From assembly GCA_963580455.1 (NCBI GenBank), contig OY756962.1, positions 19,982,001 to 20,046,000 of the forward strand: a DNA stretch of 64,000 nt, read 5' to 3'. The translations under genes and the position numbers were made by a program. Below are positions 33,301-45,343 of the stretch, one piece after another; position 1 is the stretch's first letter, and each line of letters starts with the position of its first letter. The notes below the pieces were generated by a model, which was not told the origin of the DNA, searched no databases, and worked only from the letters and a program-made list of their open reading frames with translations. This DNA is from Euonymus europaeus. Its lineage: Eukaryota > Streptophyta > Magnoliopsida > Celastrales > Celastraceae.

Positions 33301-34009
33301 TGGAATTTATATCTGAGTTTGTAGTAGAAGATTTTTCAAAATGAACTTTTAACTCATAAAGTTTTTGTAGAAGATGAGCTAGTTCATCTTCTGTCGTGGT
33401 GGACACCAATTTTGAACTAATAAATGATTTCATCCCAAGGAAATTTTGATGGGATTTTTCAATCAGTTTTGATTGTGATGGATTGGATGAAAACCATGTT
33501 AGAATATTTTGTGGGTAGGTTTTTTCAGCATTGAATTTATCCCACCATTTGGTATGATATTTTCATACTAAATAAGGTAGAGTTCCTGGTTCATTGTGAA
33601 AGATGTATTCCCAATTGGAAATCCGAGAAATTGCAAATGTAGAGAAGAAATATAATAATGGTGAAAACGACATGTCCTTTGGTTGATAATGTGACCGAAA
33701 GACATCAAATCCTTCATTGACTGGTGGTGAAAGAATTTGTTGGAGGGGTCGAAAGTACCGCCACCATTCATTGAACCAATGCGGGAAATTGTAAGTTTGA
33801 TTATATTTAAAATAGAAAAATCAAGAATGTTTTTGTTCGGAATTTTGATACAGAAAAGCTTTTGTCCAGGCTTTTGGATAATCCTAGTAATTCTATCCCG
33901 CTGGATAAAAATGTACTGAAAATCATTTGGATTTGTTTAAGTTCTATCCCCACATAGATGGGGTTAAAATTTTTAAAATTTGGACAGTACGGTGTGTGAT
34001 AACAGATGT
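33301..34009 (-). pseudogene. Caulimovirid second-ORF-like region, downstream half
   Basis: Degenerate minus-strand reading from the solo-LTR edge: PHWFNEWWRYF near 33790, SNWEYIFHNEPGTLP near 33590 and KWWDKFNAE near 33530. Aromatic-rich blocks of this kind recur in plant endogenous pararetroviral proteins of unknown role. It continues the piece at 36462-36917 across the inserted LTR. Stops and shifts are frequent. The function is not recognised. Confidence 0.5.
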
Positions 34010-36461
34010 TGTAACACCCCGTCCCACAAAACCCTAATCATGGGGCTCGTAGTCTAAAACGCTACCTATATTATATACTTATATCCCTCAATACAACCTA
34101 ATTCTATATATATATATATGTATATATAGTTAGAGAAACCCAATTACCGCTAGAATAAAATTAAATAAGCATCATGTACCTTTAATAGAATAAACTCACT
34201 AAATAACTCAATGATTAATCATCCTATTTCCAATCAGCATTTAACAATCATAATTCTATAACCGTAATTAAAGCAATGACGTACGATACATACTTCTTGA
34301 TCTTGTTTTGTGAACTCTTGCTTACTCACGATAATTTGAAATATTAGTAATATCCGCAAAACTTAAATATAATTATGATTCTCATCATGGACTAACTCAA
34401 CCTAACTCCGGCACATGAGCATCATTTACATGGATCCGCGGTCACACCATCAATTGCTAGGTCAGCTTAATCATCAAGAAGTTAGTACCTGTATTACGAA
34501 ACATAGTGAGCTAAAGCTCAGCAAGTAATACCTATGCATGAATGCATGTGAACATCCTCTTTATAAAATAGTCAACCATTTAAATCCTTTTTCCAGTACT
34601 TGGGCCCTTAACCTATGTAAACTATTACAAAGCAACCGATCGGGATTTCTATCTAATGCCCTATCATAGAGCACATCCAGTCAACATTTATATCCTTTAT
34701 TAATTTTCCCTTTCCTTTTTTTTTCATTCAACAATACCTCATAAACCTTTATCTTTACAGTACACCTTCCTTGTAGCAGTAATACCTGGTTCGTAAAAAA
34801 ACGTTTTCCTTAATGCATATGTCATGTATGCCATGATATGTTATATCTCATGCAGTGCAACCATTAAACGTTACCTTTCCATATCAACACATGACAGTTC
34901 AACATTCACAAATAACTCATCATCACCAGTTCAGTCACATATAACAACACAATCAATACCTATATATTATTATATAAATAACACATTCTCATAAATTCAG
35001 CCTCATGTATATACAACGGAAGCATTACATAATTTATTATAAAGATAACATGTCCCCATAAACTCAGTATCATATAAATAATACATTCATTACAGAAAAT
35101 TTTGTACTAATAACACATCCCCAAATCAAATTCAATTCTATGACCATTCAACCATTACCTATTACCTATATACATATCGTCACATGGTGGTTCACAATTC
35201 ACCGATACCCAAAATATCACAATCAATTCAATCTCAAATAACCAACATATTCAATACATATAATATTATAACTACAACAATATCATCAAAATAACTCAAT
35301 CTTACTCACATAATACCCAAAACATTACCATCAATTCAATCTCAAATAGCCAACACATCCAGTACATATAATATTATAACAATAATAGTCTCATCAAAAA
35401 TAACTCACTCATACTAACATGTCTATATATACACACACACATCTATACACACAGACACACACACAAAATACATGAATTATAAATTTAACAATTCATTGAG
35501 CATTCAATTTCATGACACAGATGAGTATTACTTACCTCCGTGCACTCTCATAATTCCAATAATTTGACTATATAAGACTCTTCCTGAAATTAATCACAAC
35601 ATTCATATGTATTAACATTTAATTAACAAATTATTCTAATTAATTATTTGAATTAATTTTCTGTCAATCTGCTCAAATAAGGGGAAATCATAGGTCAAAC
35701 TAGGTTTGCCTCAACTCAACAGAGTCAGGTCAAACCCGGTGGTGCCTCACCGTCTCTCTCCTACACACGAGTCTAACAGACCCGCAGGTTTTGTCCTCGA
35801 GTCTCTTCCATGGGAGGCGAGGTGGTGCTAGCATAGACCGGAAGAGAACGACAAGAGGACCGTTCCTCCAGTCTTCGTTACTTGCTCGATGGCCCTGTTT
35901 TGGTGATTCTCCGGTATAAAGCTCGTAACCCGCGACCCCTTTCTTCTCCATTGATGGTCCAATCGAGCTCTATTTTATACGAAAATGATGTCTTCGAATT
36001 TATCTCGCTGAGCTCGTCCTTCCCGTGTCATCAATGTATCCAGTCATCGTCGTTGCCAATGATGTCTCCGTCGCCTTAACGCAGAACGCAGAATAGGGCT
36101 TCACCTCCTGCCTCGATTTGTGTGAAAAACTATATATTTATATTTTTAAATCTTTTAATCAGTCAATTACTGTTTTACCCTCACATTCTTTCTTAAATTA
36201 CTTGAAATCCCCATCAAATTTTGTAATCCTCCCACTAAATTATTCACTAAATATTTTACTTCTAATAATTCATATTAATTCTATTTGAACTCCGATTTCA
36301 ATAATCCTTGTACCCCATACTTTTATATATCACATAAAATTCAATACAAATATCTCGATCCCATTTAACACATAGTATTGCACACGCTAAAAATCATATT
36401 AAGTACCATATACATCGCTTCGCCCTATCGTGTAAGCTATCCCATGAGTTGGGGTGTTACA
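34010..36461. mobile_element. Solo-LTR-like insertion (2452 bp) in the pararetrovirus
   Basis: Starts TGTAACACCCC and ends GGGGTGTTACA, an 11-bp perfect terminal inverted repeat with TG...CA ends. An exact 5-bp duplication GATGT flanks it (34005-34009, 36462-36466). No retroviral coding motif lies inside. Such ends and lengths are usual for LTRs of large plant gypsy elements (Tekay/Del-like chromoviruses), so a solo LTR left by recombination between two LTRs is the best reading. A GC-richer island at 35700-36110 stands out from the AT-rich rest and may contain the promoter or leader part. The family is an inference. Confidence 0.8.
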
Positions 36462-36917
36462 GATGTGTAGAAGATTGATATTTTTCAAGGAAATTGAATC
36501 AGAATCAACCAAGATGAATTCATAAAATCTTTGATCCTTATTTAAATCATGTGGCATATAATGCCAGTTTGGAGGAAAGATTTTAGAGACAACCTGTTTT
36601 GGATCGTCACATATGTATTCCTATTCCAAGAGTACAACTTTTTGAGAAGTTTTTTTATCAAAATATTTGGATATTTTAAGAGAGGGTTGTGACTTATTTT
36701 ATTTTAAAGCAATATCAGCAGCAGTTTTTAAAATTTTGTCTGAAACTACTAAAGATGAAGCAAGTGGTTGCTGCTGTGCCTAAATTGCTAAAATAGTTTC
36801 TGGTGTGTTTTGAAGAGAAGAAGTTCATTTCAATAAGGATGGATTATTTTTAAGAAATTCCGAAATCTCTTATGGAGATTTGGAAGAAATTACATGTTTA
36901 CCTTTTGCTTTAGCCAT
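36462..36917 (-). pseudogene. Caulimovirid second-ORF-like region, upstream half
   Basis: Opens MAKAKGKHVISSKSP at 36917, followed by a stop. Further on in the same frame: KYFDKKTSQKVVLLE, FPPNWHYMPHDLNKDQRFYE and FILVDSDSIS. Such blocks occur in endogenous pararetroviral polyproteins of plants. It begins about 20 bases after the protease-frame end, so the expected polymerase between protease and this ORF is gone. Several TAA/TAG stops. The role is unknown. Confidence 0.5.
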
Positions 36918-36936
36918 GAATATTTTTTGGTCTTCT

Positions 36937-37560
36937 TCATCGGCAATATTTGCCTATGACTTTTTTGTTACAATTAATGCTTCTTGTAAACCATAAAGAT
37001 TCTTTGGATAGTTTTTGTGTTTGGGATCTGATTGTGGGTGGAGAACCGTAGCCACATCCGTGTCTAGAGGAAGTGCTCATCGAATCTGTAAAAAGACCAT
37101 TAAGTGAGTTTTTACGAATAGAATATTGTCTTAATAAATTAATATTTTTTATAACAAGTTTTTGAAGAAAAAGGAAAAATAAATAATTTCTTAAAATTGT
37201 AGTATGGATTCCATCATGATCTACATGGAATGGTTTGATTAATTCTAGAAATGGGGTATCTAAAATAACATATTTTGTAATATTTTGAATACCAAGGGAA
37301 CTAGTAGTAAAACCAATAGTAGAATTTTTAATTGTAACTTCAGATAATTTATAAAGAACTTTGATATTTTCTCCATTGTTAAATTTTATTCCTTCTATCA
37401 TTCTTTCCCAAAAACGACAAGGAACCAAGTCAGACCTAAGACAATTTAAATATGCTCCAGAATCAACTAAAGCAATTGTGTCAAAAGAGAAAGAATTTTG
37501 AATTTTAATTGTAATTTTAATAAACCATTTTTATCCCGTTATACGAGATAATAGTCCAAT
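36937..37560 (-). pseudogene. Caulimovirid aspartic protease region
   Basis: The retropepsin active site ALVDSGAYLNC lies at about 37440-37470 (DSGA codons 37453-37464). The following 163-codon frame (37428-36937) covers NSTIGFTTSSLG and YVILDTPFLELIKPF, which fit the flap and the second conserved block of a retroviral protease. The protease would cut the viral polyprotein. The frame ends shortly before the second ORF; reverse transcriptase, which should follow directly, is not found. Confidence 0.65.
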
Positions 37561-37663
37561 AAATGGTTTATCATATTTGTATGAACTTTCCATTAAAATG
37601 CCTTTTGTTTCTATTTTGTTTATGTTTTCAATATCATCTATTTCACTGGGGTTTCAAAAGTGA

Positions 37664-39060
37664 TTAATCTTTTCCTTTATCTACAATTGAAGTTAATTCG
37701 TTAATTTTCCAACGATCTTGAACTTGTTGACTCTTGAGGGTTTTGATTTCCATTTTTATTTCAGAAATTTCATATTGAAGATCTTTAAGATTAGGAGTTG
37801 TTGTTTTAGATTGTGTATCGTGTTTGGGCAGAATATCCTTTAAGTTATATGTTGTGACTGGTGGTGCTAGTTTTGTTTCAAGGTGGACTAGATTTTGTTT
37901 TAATTTTTCTAAGTAGGCTAACTTGACTTGGGCATCATCTATATGATGAATGATATCTAAAAATAACTCTTTGTCACTAGAGAGCATATTTATTTCTGGA
38001 TCAGAAGAAGAAGAAGAAAGATCATCATATTGTTGATCATTTTCAGAACTACTGAGATGTATATCATCATCATCAGTATCAATAAGAAGTAATTCTAATT
38101 TTGCAAGAACTTTTTCATCTAATTCTAACTCATTGATACGTTTGCGAACACTACAATATTTTTCTATGTGACCTGGTGTATTACACTTGAAACAAATAAC
38201 ATGTTTAGATTTTTCTTCTTTGAGATTGGATTTTGTTTTTGTATTGCTCTTGTTTTTAGGAAAAGGTTTTTGGGTAGAAGATCTCTTATAGAACCGAGAT
38301 CTATACTGGTGGGCATATATTTGTGTTTTTTAAACTTCTTTTCTTTTGAGTAATTTTCTTCGTAGCCAAATTGTTTACAGAAAGAACCTAATTCATTTTT
38401 ATACTTAGTTTGTTCCCATTTTAGTTGTTTCTGTAACTTGATGTCAAAACATAATTTTAATCCTATTTTTTGAATATAATTAACTAAATCACCATAATTT
38501 AACTGATCATATGGTATTTGGTCTGTGTGTAGAGATCTTTTTTTCTCTCTAACTTTGTCTCCTAATAAGACTGGAAGACTTGCTAAGAATTTTTCTTTTC
38601 AGAATTGTTATTAGGACGCATCATAACTCTTGTTAATAAGGTATCTTTATATTGACACGAGTCATGTAACTTTCTACATCTTAAATTTGCTAAGAGTTTA
38701 GAAGACCTATCTCTAATACTAAAAGGGTCTCCTAAGAAATATTTAGAAATGGAGAAGATTAAAGTGGCAACAGCATCTTGAATTTCTTCACCAAATTTTG
38801 TTTTGATAATTGTACCATCAGAAGCAGTTTTGACGGCATTAAGAATTTTATTTTGTTCAGTTGTTGTAAGATGGTAATCCCACCATCCTTTTAATTGGTC
38901 AGTAAAACTAGCAACAATTAAATTTGCAATTTCCTAATCAGTTGTATCCATTTTTGTTTTGTAGGCATTGCTGACCATTGTCATTTGTTGTAATAGATTA
39001 AGAATATTGTAATCAGACTTACCATCTATATTTCATTCATAAATGGTATTTGCATTATAT
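37664..39060 (-). pseudogene. Caulimovirid capsid region with CCHC zinc knuckle
   Basis: Traces of the capsid protein run from about 39060 to 38200 in several frames. They end at the zinc knuckle CFKCNTPGHIEKYC (38194-38153), a C-X2-C-X4-H-X4-C finger typical of pararetroviral capsids and involved in RNA packaging. An acidic Ser/Glu-rich part follows (about 38090-37985), then a 107-codon open frame (37987-37664) with a strong heptad pattern (ISEIKMEIKTLKSQQ), probably a coiled coil. Stops break the capsid part. Confidence 0.65.
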
Positions 39061-40443
39061 TACATCTGATTAGTTTGTTTTTCTTCTAAAAGAAGATCGG
39101 GTGGAGTGGTTTTGTAATATAATTTTTGAGGGTTTTGCCATTTCATTTTGTTGACTTCTAAGTCAGATTTTCCTGACACACTATCTGTTTTATCAAGATT
39201 ATGTAATCTTGGTTTGAATGAGGCTTTAGGTGTGTCAGAAATTTGCAATGAGGGAAATTAAGTTATATCAGCAAGAAGTTGTTCTAACTTTTTGTCTATC
39301 TAAGTAATAAAGTCATTATCAGTAGGAGATGGTGTTTTGGATAATGTGGATGATATTTCATATGGTTTGAAGATAGGTTTGTCTAGGTTGGAGGAATGTG
39401 TTGGCTTTTGAACATAATCCTCAATTCTATTTAATTGTTGACCTATGGTGGACATGTGTTGATTTGTAAAATTATTTTGTTCGACTATATTTTTGAATTC
39501 ATCAGTTTTGGATATTTTAAAGGGTGTAGCTATGACAGAAGAATTTTTGTCGTCTAATTTACGTTGGGTGAGTGGTGGATGTTCAGGCTCAATTATTTTT
39601 TTTTTGGGTGGTGTCATACCATGTTTGGACTCTAGTGTTAGTATTGATGAATTTTGTAGAAAACGAATAATTATTACCTGTGTCAGGTAGGGTCAATTTA
39701 AACAAGTCAATAAATGGTAATTGCATTTTGCATTCAGTCATAAAGTCATAATATTTTGTTTGAATGATTTTATTTTTTTGTCCTGTATAATGATGAAGAA
39801 ACCGTTCTCTTTTTTGAAGATTATACGAAAAATAAAAATCATTTTGAAGATATTTTTTGTAAATAACAAATTCACTAATTAAAATATTTAATTCAGGAAC
39901 ATCGGGATTATCTATCATTTGAGAGTAAGTTGGTGATATTGAAGGAGAATCTTTTGGCTCAAGGTTTGAGCTAGTATGAGACTCTGGGTGTTGGACATTG
40001 TAGAATGGTTTTGGGATGGAACCGGAATTGTCGACTCCTTTTAAATTAGATTGATAAGAGGTACTTGTGGTAGAAGGACATGAATGTCTGGTTTTGTGAG
40101 AGGTACTTGGAGCAGTAGAGAAAGAATTATGAGGTGGAAGTCCTAGTTCCGGTTTAGAGGAAGAACCAAGATGAAGGTTTTGTAAATCAATTGAGTGACA
40201 TCTAGAACTAAATGTAATCTCTAGTTTGCCATCAGTAGATTGGGTAATATAATCTATGTTTGTATTTTCTACTTTTTTAGGAGGTACAGCCCCTTGTAAC
40301 TCCCAAGTTTTTGGTAATGTAATTTCATTCCATTTGATTGTTCTAGGGATTGTCATATTAGATCTAGCAATGTCTATTTGAATTAATAATGTTTTTCCTC
40401 TCGGTGATTTGCGTAAAGCTTTTGAACCAAAAGCAGATGACAT
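39060..40443 (-). pseudogene. Caulimovirid movement-protein C-terminal and linker region
   Basis: An open frame of 284 codons (40443-39589) begins inside the polyprotein, cut at the TA-rich edge. Early blocks MTIPRTIKWNEITLPKTWEL and TSQ-free, Ser/Pro-rich linkers follow the pattern of the region after the 30K domain in petuvirus-like polyproteins. Further frames (39617-39300, 39248-39060) continue after frame changes, with PPKKKIIEPEHPPLTQRKL. The N-terminal half of the movement domain is not here but in the two fragments at 31529-32243, consistent with circular permutation. Confidence 0.6.
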
Positions 40444-40790
40444 AGCTTTGTAATGAATCCTACATATATATACATATACATAGCTTTGCTAAAAGTTCTT
40501 ATATATATGTATGTATGTACACTTGTTCACAGGAATAGATCACAACGAAGCTTCGGTGGACTCGAATAGTTTCGTCATTTTCATAATTCAGATAGAAAGA
40601 GATATTAGAGGTTAGTTGAGTGGGTTATAATCGCAACCGTCAAATTGATCCAATGGCCCATAAAACAATCTGCAAGATAAGTCCGTAAACTGAGGCTATA
40701 TGAGAGAAGAATCATATCTATATATATACACACACATATATATACATATATATATATATATATATTCTTTCAATAACCATAGGCGTAGCA
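40444..40790. repeat. TA-rich microsatellites at the right edge of the pararetrovirus
   Basis: Short TA/TACA tracts at 40460-40515 and a long one at 40715-40766, mirroring the TA tracts at the left edge. Confidence 0.75.
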
Positions 40791-41549
40791 AGTACCTTTT
40801 TTTTCCTTTTAAATTATGAAGATTGCAATTATCAATTCCCTATTAATTTATGATAACAAGAGTATCACTAAGTGATGCAATGAAAAATGCTTGTGGGAGG
40901 CGACCCCCTAGGTGTTTCATTTAGGACCCCATTTTATCCATAATTCATGTGAAGTATTGAATGAATGAATGATATGAAGCTTAATCCACTTCCAAAAGGG
41001 GCATCCTCATATACCATGAATGAACAATTCTACAAATACAGTTGCTGACCTCAAAAGGGTTCTTAGATTTCTCGTACCTTTTTTAAGCCTACACGCATTA
41101 GACAGAAGAGATACTTTTAGAGTCTCGTTGGTATGCTTATTCTCTATGTATTTTCCCTTTTTTCTTCTGAAAAACATAAAATAACCCCAATCCATTTTAG
41201 AAAACACGAAACCGAAAATTACTAGAAAACAGAAAATGGAAAGAAAAAAAAAGACAAGAAAACGGAGGAAACAAAGAAAACATAAACAAACACAAAAGTA
41301 ACCATCTATATCTTGAAATGACTAAGAAACCAAACCGATTATACTATTCTCTTACAATAACTCTTCACAGCTTGTCACATGGAAGTGTTGGATTCCCTGT
41401 TCCTGCTAGATGCAGATTAGTAAATACAACATAGCCTTTCACCCTACATGAAAATAAGCTATAATATCAAATCTAATTATGGGTTCCAATGAAGATTTTT
41501 GTGCCTCCCTCGCGAGCTCAAACAAGCCGAGCCAACCCAAGCCAGAGAC
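40791..41549. other. Intergenic DNA and ENY2 3' UTR
   Basis: No ORF with motifs. The last 100-250 bases (towards 41549) are expected to be the ENY2 3' UTR on the minus strand. Purine-rich tracts at 41200-41300 have no other sign of function. Confidence 0.5.
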
Positions 41550-44128
41550 TTAAACAGCCGCTGACATTAGAAAAGTGCGGATTCTTTGCAACAACTCAGC
41601 CTTCACAGGATTAGGAACGGAGGCTGCAACGAGAGAGAATTATACAAATAATATATATAAAGACTTGCACGATAACACAAACGGTGAACACAGATACATC
41701 CTAGTGAACTTGCAGGACAATGATAGAAAATAACAAAAGTTCATTACCTCTGCCCTTGGGGGTAATAACATGAACAAGGTCATCCACAGTAACATTATTT
41801 CTTCCTTTCTTCTTAATATATGCCCTATTGTAAATGACAGGAAGGAGATTCCAAGAATTAAAAAAAATAGCGCTACTGTATAAATGTCAGCACTAGAAAG
41901 ACAAATCATAATCCAAAGAATATATCCATATTGATATGGGAGGTAGACAAGACACAAAAGTACAAAACCAAAACAAGTAATAACATTACTAGTATAATTA
42001 GCCTCTTCATTTTCTTGATAAAAAGCCATATGATCAATAGTGGTGGTTATCATCATCATTATTATTATTATTTGAGAGGAAGTGTTAATATTAATAAACC
42101 AAACCGCCTAAAATGAGGGAGATGGCAACCCTTGGTATTTAATTTAAGCAAGACTTTCCTTTAATGACGATATTATCCTACATACTATTTAGAATGAAAT
42201 GAGAGTAAAAGGACACCTCCTTGTGAAAAAGTCAACTCCATTCTTCCTTTGCCCTGTGCTCACCAGTGAACTCAACAAAGCTACGAGCTTAAGTTACTTA
42301 TTCAGCCTCAATGGGAGTGCGGTCTCCCAGTAAATAGAAACAATTCTACTGGGCACTGGGCAGCCCAAGCTTATTTTGCATTTCCATCATCCCGTTTTAG
42401 CTTCTACAGAAGCGTTCATGTTAGTAATGTGTCAAGTGTCAACTGTCAAATTGTCTACTCAATTAAACATAAGGAATAGAAGGAGCCATCTGTCACTGGA
42501 AGTGCATGTACTTCATCTCTGGTTATAATTGATAAATTTATGCTATCATCTCACACATTCTTCATGGCTAGCAAGTTTGAAAGTAATGTCAATGATTAAA
42601 TCCTCATCATACTTCAAACTTGGAAACTTAGTCAATCTGAAAAGTCTCAATATCACCACATCAGTCTAGTGCCACATATAATTTAGAAGAACTGTAGTTA
42701 AATTATGAATCTTGCAACTACATCTGTCTAGCTATCAAAAGCATGAATTATATAAGTACAAGAAAATTGTCGCTCAATAGCATGTAACGTGGAAAATAAG
42801 AATAATATTCACCAGCTTTCCCAATGTTAAACTAATCTTGTTCAAAAAGACAAAAATGCAAGTGGTATCTGTAATACAGGATCAGAGTCTCTCCTATGCC
42901 CTTATAAATCCTATCTATCAATCACCCTATCAACTTCTGTTAAACACTGGTCTAAATTCTCCATCCTAGGGCTTCCTGACTTCTACTTTTTATAAAACAA
43001 TTCGAGGGAAAAATCATACCAATGTGTTTTTTTAAAAGTCAGGCTCTTCTACAGGAAAGAGGGAATTGCAGCAAAGCACATTTCCTACTTACCGACCAAC
43101 CAGTAGGGAATGTTCACAGCAAAACATTTATTTCCAACTTCCAAGTATTTGGTAAAACTTACCACTATATATTTTGAAGCTGAAATATGCACTCTAAAGC
43201 CAAATAGTATGTCCTAAAAGGTCCATATTCTTTGGGCTTAAAGTAAAAATTGAAATGAAAAATCAGTCAATATATTAGGGCTTTGATTAATTCCACAGGG
43301 CTTCTAGTCAAAGAAAGAAAGCTAAATGGACGAATGCTTGGCGGTGCGAGATATAAAGTGTAAGCTATCCTAAACATTCCTATTTAGCCTATATTTCAAG
43401 GTTAGATGTAAAGTTTATGTTTCTCCATCACTTTTCAGTTTTCATAATGAAAATTGAAGGTCCCTAGAGTATGTCAACAGGGAAATTCAAACGAGAAAGC
43501 CAGAAAAATTTGGCAACTACTGAATCACTTGGAATTTGCGAGTCTGAAATAATAATTAGGACTACTTGTACCGAAGTTGCATCTTCAGGTTTTTCTCATT
43601 GGCTTCTCAAAAACTTTTGCATCTCATGCTGGTGCCTCTATACGATCCTCATCTATCTATCTAAAGTTCTAAACTACAATTTCATGAACACACTGCCACT
43701 AATTTACTCCTAATCTTCTTCCCTATTATAAACATATACATATAAATACATAGATAGATACAATCCGCAATCAAGAATTAAATTTAAGTAAATCATGAAT
43801 CTTTGATAGAGAAGAGGCATGCAAACAAAAACAAATAATAAATAAAAAGAAACCTGCAAAGAGCTTTCATCTCATCCTTCCAACCACATTCGATCAGTCT
43901 TTCTCTCAAAAGATCCATCAGTCTCTCTTTTTCTCCGCTCTCAATCAACTATAACATAATAATCAGTTGAAAAAAATTTCAATCAGTTATATTCAGTTGA
44001 CGATGACGCATCATTACAACAAAAAGAAAAAAACCTTGATGCTGAGAATTTCTTGTAGCGTTGGCTCTTGTTGTTGAACCTCCACCGCATCTGATTCCGG
44101 CGTCGGAGGTCGATTCACCGATTTCCTC
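41550..44128 (-). CDS. ENY2: ENY2 (SUS1 homolog), SAGA deubiquitinase module / TREX-2 subunit
   Basis: Coding exons on the minus strand: 44128-44035, 43948-43854, 41824-41748 and 41623-41550, all with GT-AG introns and matching phases. They encode [23 protein letters not shown], then [51 protein letters not shown] and a final [16 protein letters not shown] before TAA, about 112 residues: the length and conserved core of plant ENY2. Known role: a small helical protein that scaffolds the H2B-deubiquitinating module of SAGA and the TREX-2 mRNA-export complex in the nucleus. The third intron (41825-43853) is 2 kb. The start codon is not in the first exon listed: its first base G completes an ATG only if the preceding exon ends in AT (candidate at 44217-44216, then GT). 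No disruption seen. Confidence 0.93.
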
Positions 44129-45343
44129 CTAAAAACAAATAATCATTAATTATTTCACGCTTTAAAAAGAATTTCAATCAAGACTTCAATAATTCACCAT
44201 AGAATAGAATCCAACATTTTACGAAAAGAAAATCTGAACCAGGGCGAGATTTGTGAGCACAAAAGAAAATCAGGTCAACTTTACGAACGAAGGCGGTGAT
44301 CAGGTAAGTGGTGTGGATTGGAGTTTATCATCGTAGCTAACGACACCGTTTTTAGATGAAAGTAAAGCCTGCAAACGTTCTGATTGCGGCTTTTGTTCCT
44401 CGTCTTAGTTCGTATTCACAAGAATGCCACTGATAAATCGCCAAAGTCGACTGAAAACGAAATGGCACCAATGCTTCGTCATACAGTACGACTTCAGGTG
44501 TTAATGTTTTCTCGGATGGGTTGTCTGCAGTGGCGCAGTGTTTCTGTTTATTTGTGTAGTGTTGGAACAACTCAAAATTATTACGTGAATGAAATCGTTA
44601 GATACGTAACGTGTATCACTCCATAAATTTTTTGATAAAAAAGATGAGTGGGTTCTATCGAGCTTCAACTAAGAATACTTTGAATGTGATGTCTAACTTT
44701 AAAATCCTATCGAAAGTGAAATCAAAATAACTACGAACTAATCGAACACACTAGTAACAAAAATGTAAGTAAAGCAAATTATACTAAAGAAACAAAGAAA
44801 CTCTAAAACCAAGATTAACTTCTATGAGAAAGGAACTTACATTGAATTGCGAACAAGGTTGATTCACTAAATTAATATAGATATTCTAAGAAAAATAAAC
44901 TTGTGTGTGGTTCTGGACCTTTCTTTCCACCTCCTCGAGCATCTCTTATAGTCTTTGCTAGATCTTTATGATAGGTCGATCATGTGAACTGTCAGCAACT
45001 GCTCATAACGTTCTTCCAAGAAGATATTGGACTTTTGCCCAGCGATGGACCTTTCCCAGGCCTATGCCATTTTATGGCTGTAATAAATATCCCCTTGCAC
45101 GTGCGAAGTTTGAAAAGACAATTATTTGTGTGCAAAATTCATTCTTATCATTTCAGCTTCTTGCGATCTTTCCTATCTCACGCTTCGTTCTTCATTCTAC
45201 CATGATTGTTTATCAACTGCTCTTTTGTCTCTTGTCGTCCTGACTCCATGGCTTCCCCCTCTACTCCATTGATTCCAATTCACACTTGGGTTTCTAACTC
45301 TATCGAAGAATAATCGATCTTCTTTGAGAGCCTTGTTCTTAAC
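44129..45343. other. ENY2 upstream region and unassigned DNA
   Basis: Up to about 44350 this holds the ENY2 5' leader and first intron; a 16-codon upstream ORF starts near 44329 on the minus strand. From 44350 to 45343 short open frames exist but none shows family motifs. The stretch 44960-45240 may be the decayed beginning of the plus-strand mobile-domain gene that follows. Confidence 0.4.

Larger units (their letters stand above)
31310..40443 (-). mobile_element. Endogenous caulimovirid (pararetrovirus), rearranged
   Basis: Viral DNA on the minus strand runs 40443 to 31880 (interrupted by 34010-36461), then turns back as an inverted piece, 31310-31918 on the plus strand. Order on the minus strand: C-terminal movement-protein region, capsid region, CCHC knuckle (38153-38194), retropepsin (active site 37453-37464), a second ORF from 36917, intergenic promoter (TATA 32809-32816), tRNA-Met primer site (32301-32313), movement-protein start. 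That is a circularly permuted genome, as expected of integrated caulimovirids. No reverse transcriptase or RNase H motif was found; about 2 kb is missing where they belong. All ORFs carry stops or frameshifts. The layout fits florendovirus- or petuvirus-like endogenous elements; the genus is inferred. Confidence 0.8.

Noticed and set aside
35730..36079. GC-richer open frames on both strands inside the 2452-bp insertion
   Set aside because: They look exon-like in composition, but lie within a TG...CA, GATGT-flanked LTR-like unit, overlap each other on opposite strands and show no family motif. More likely LTR promoter/leader sequence.
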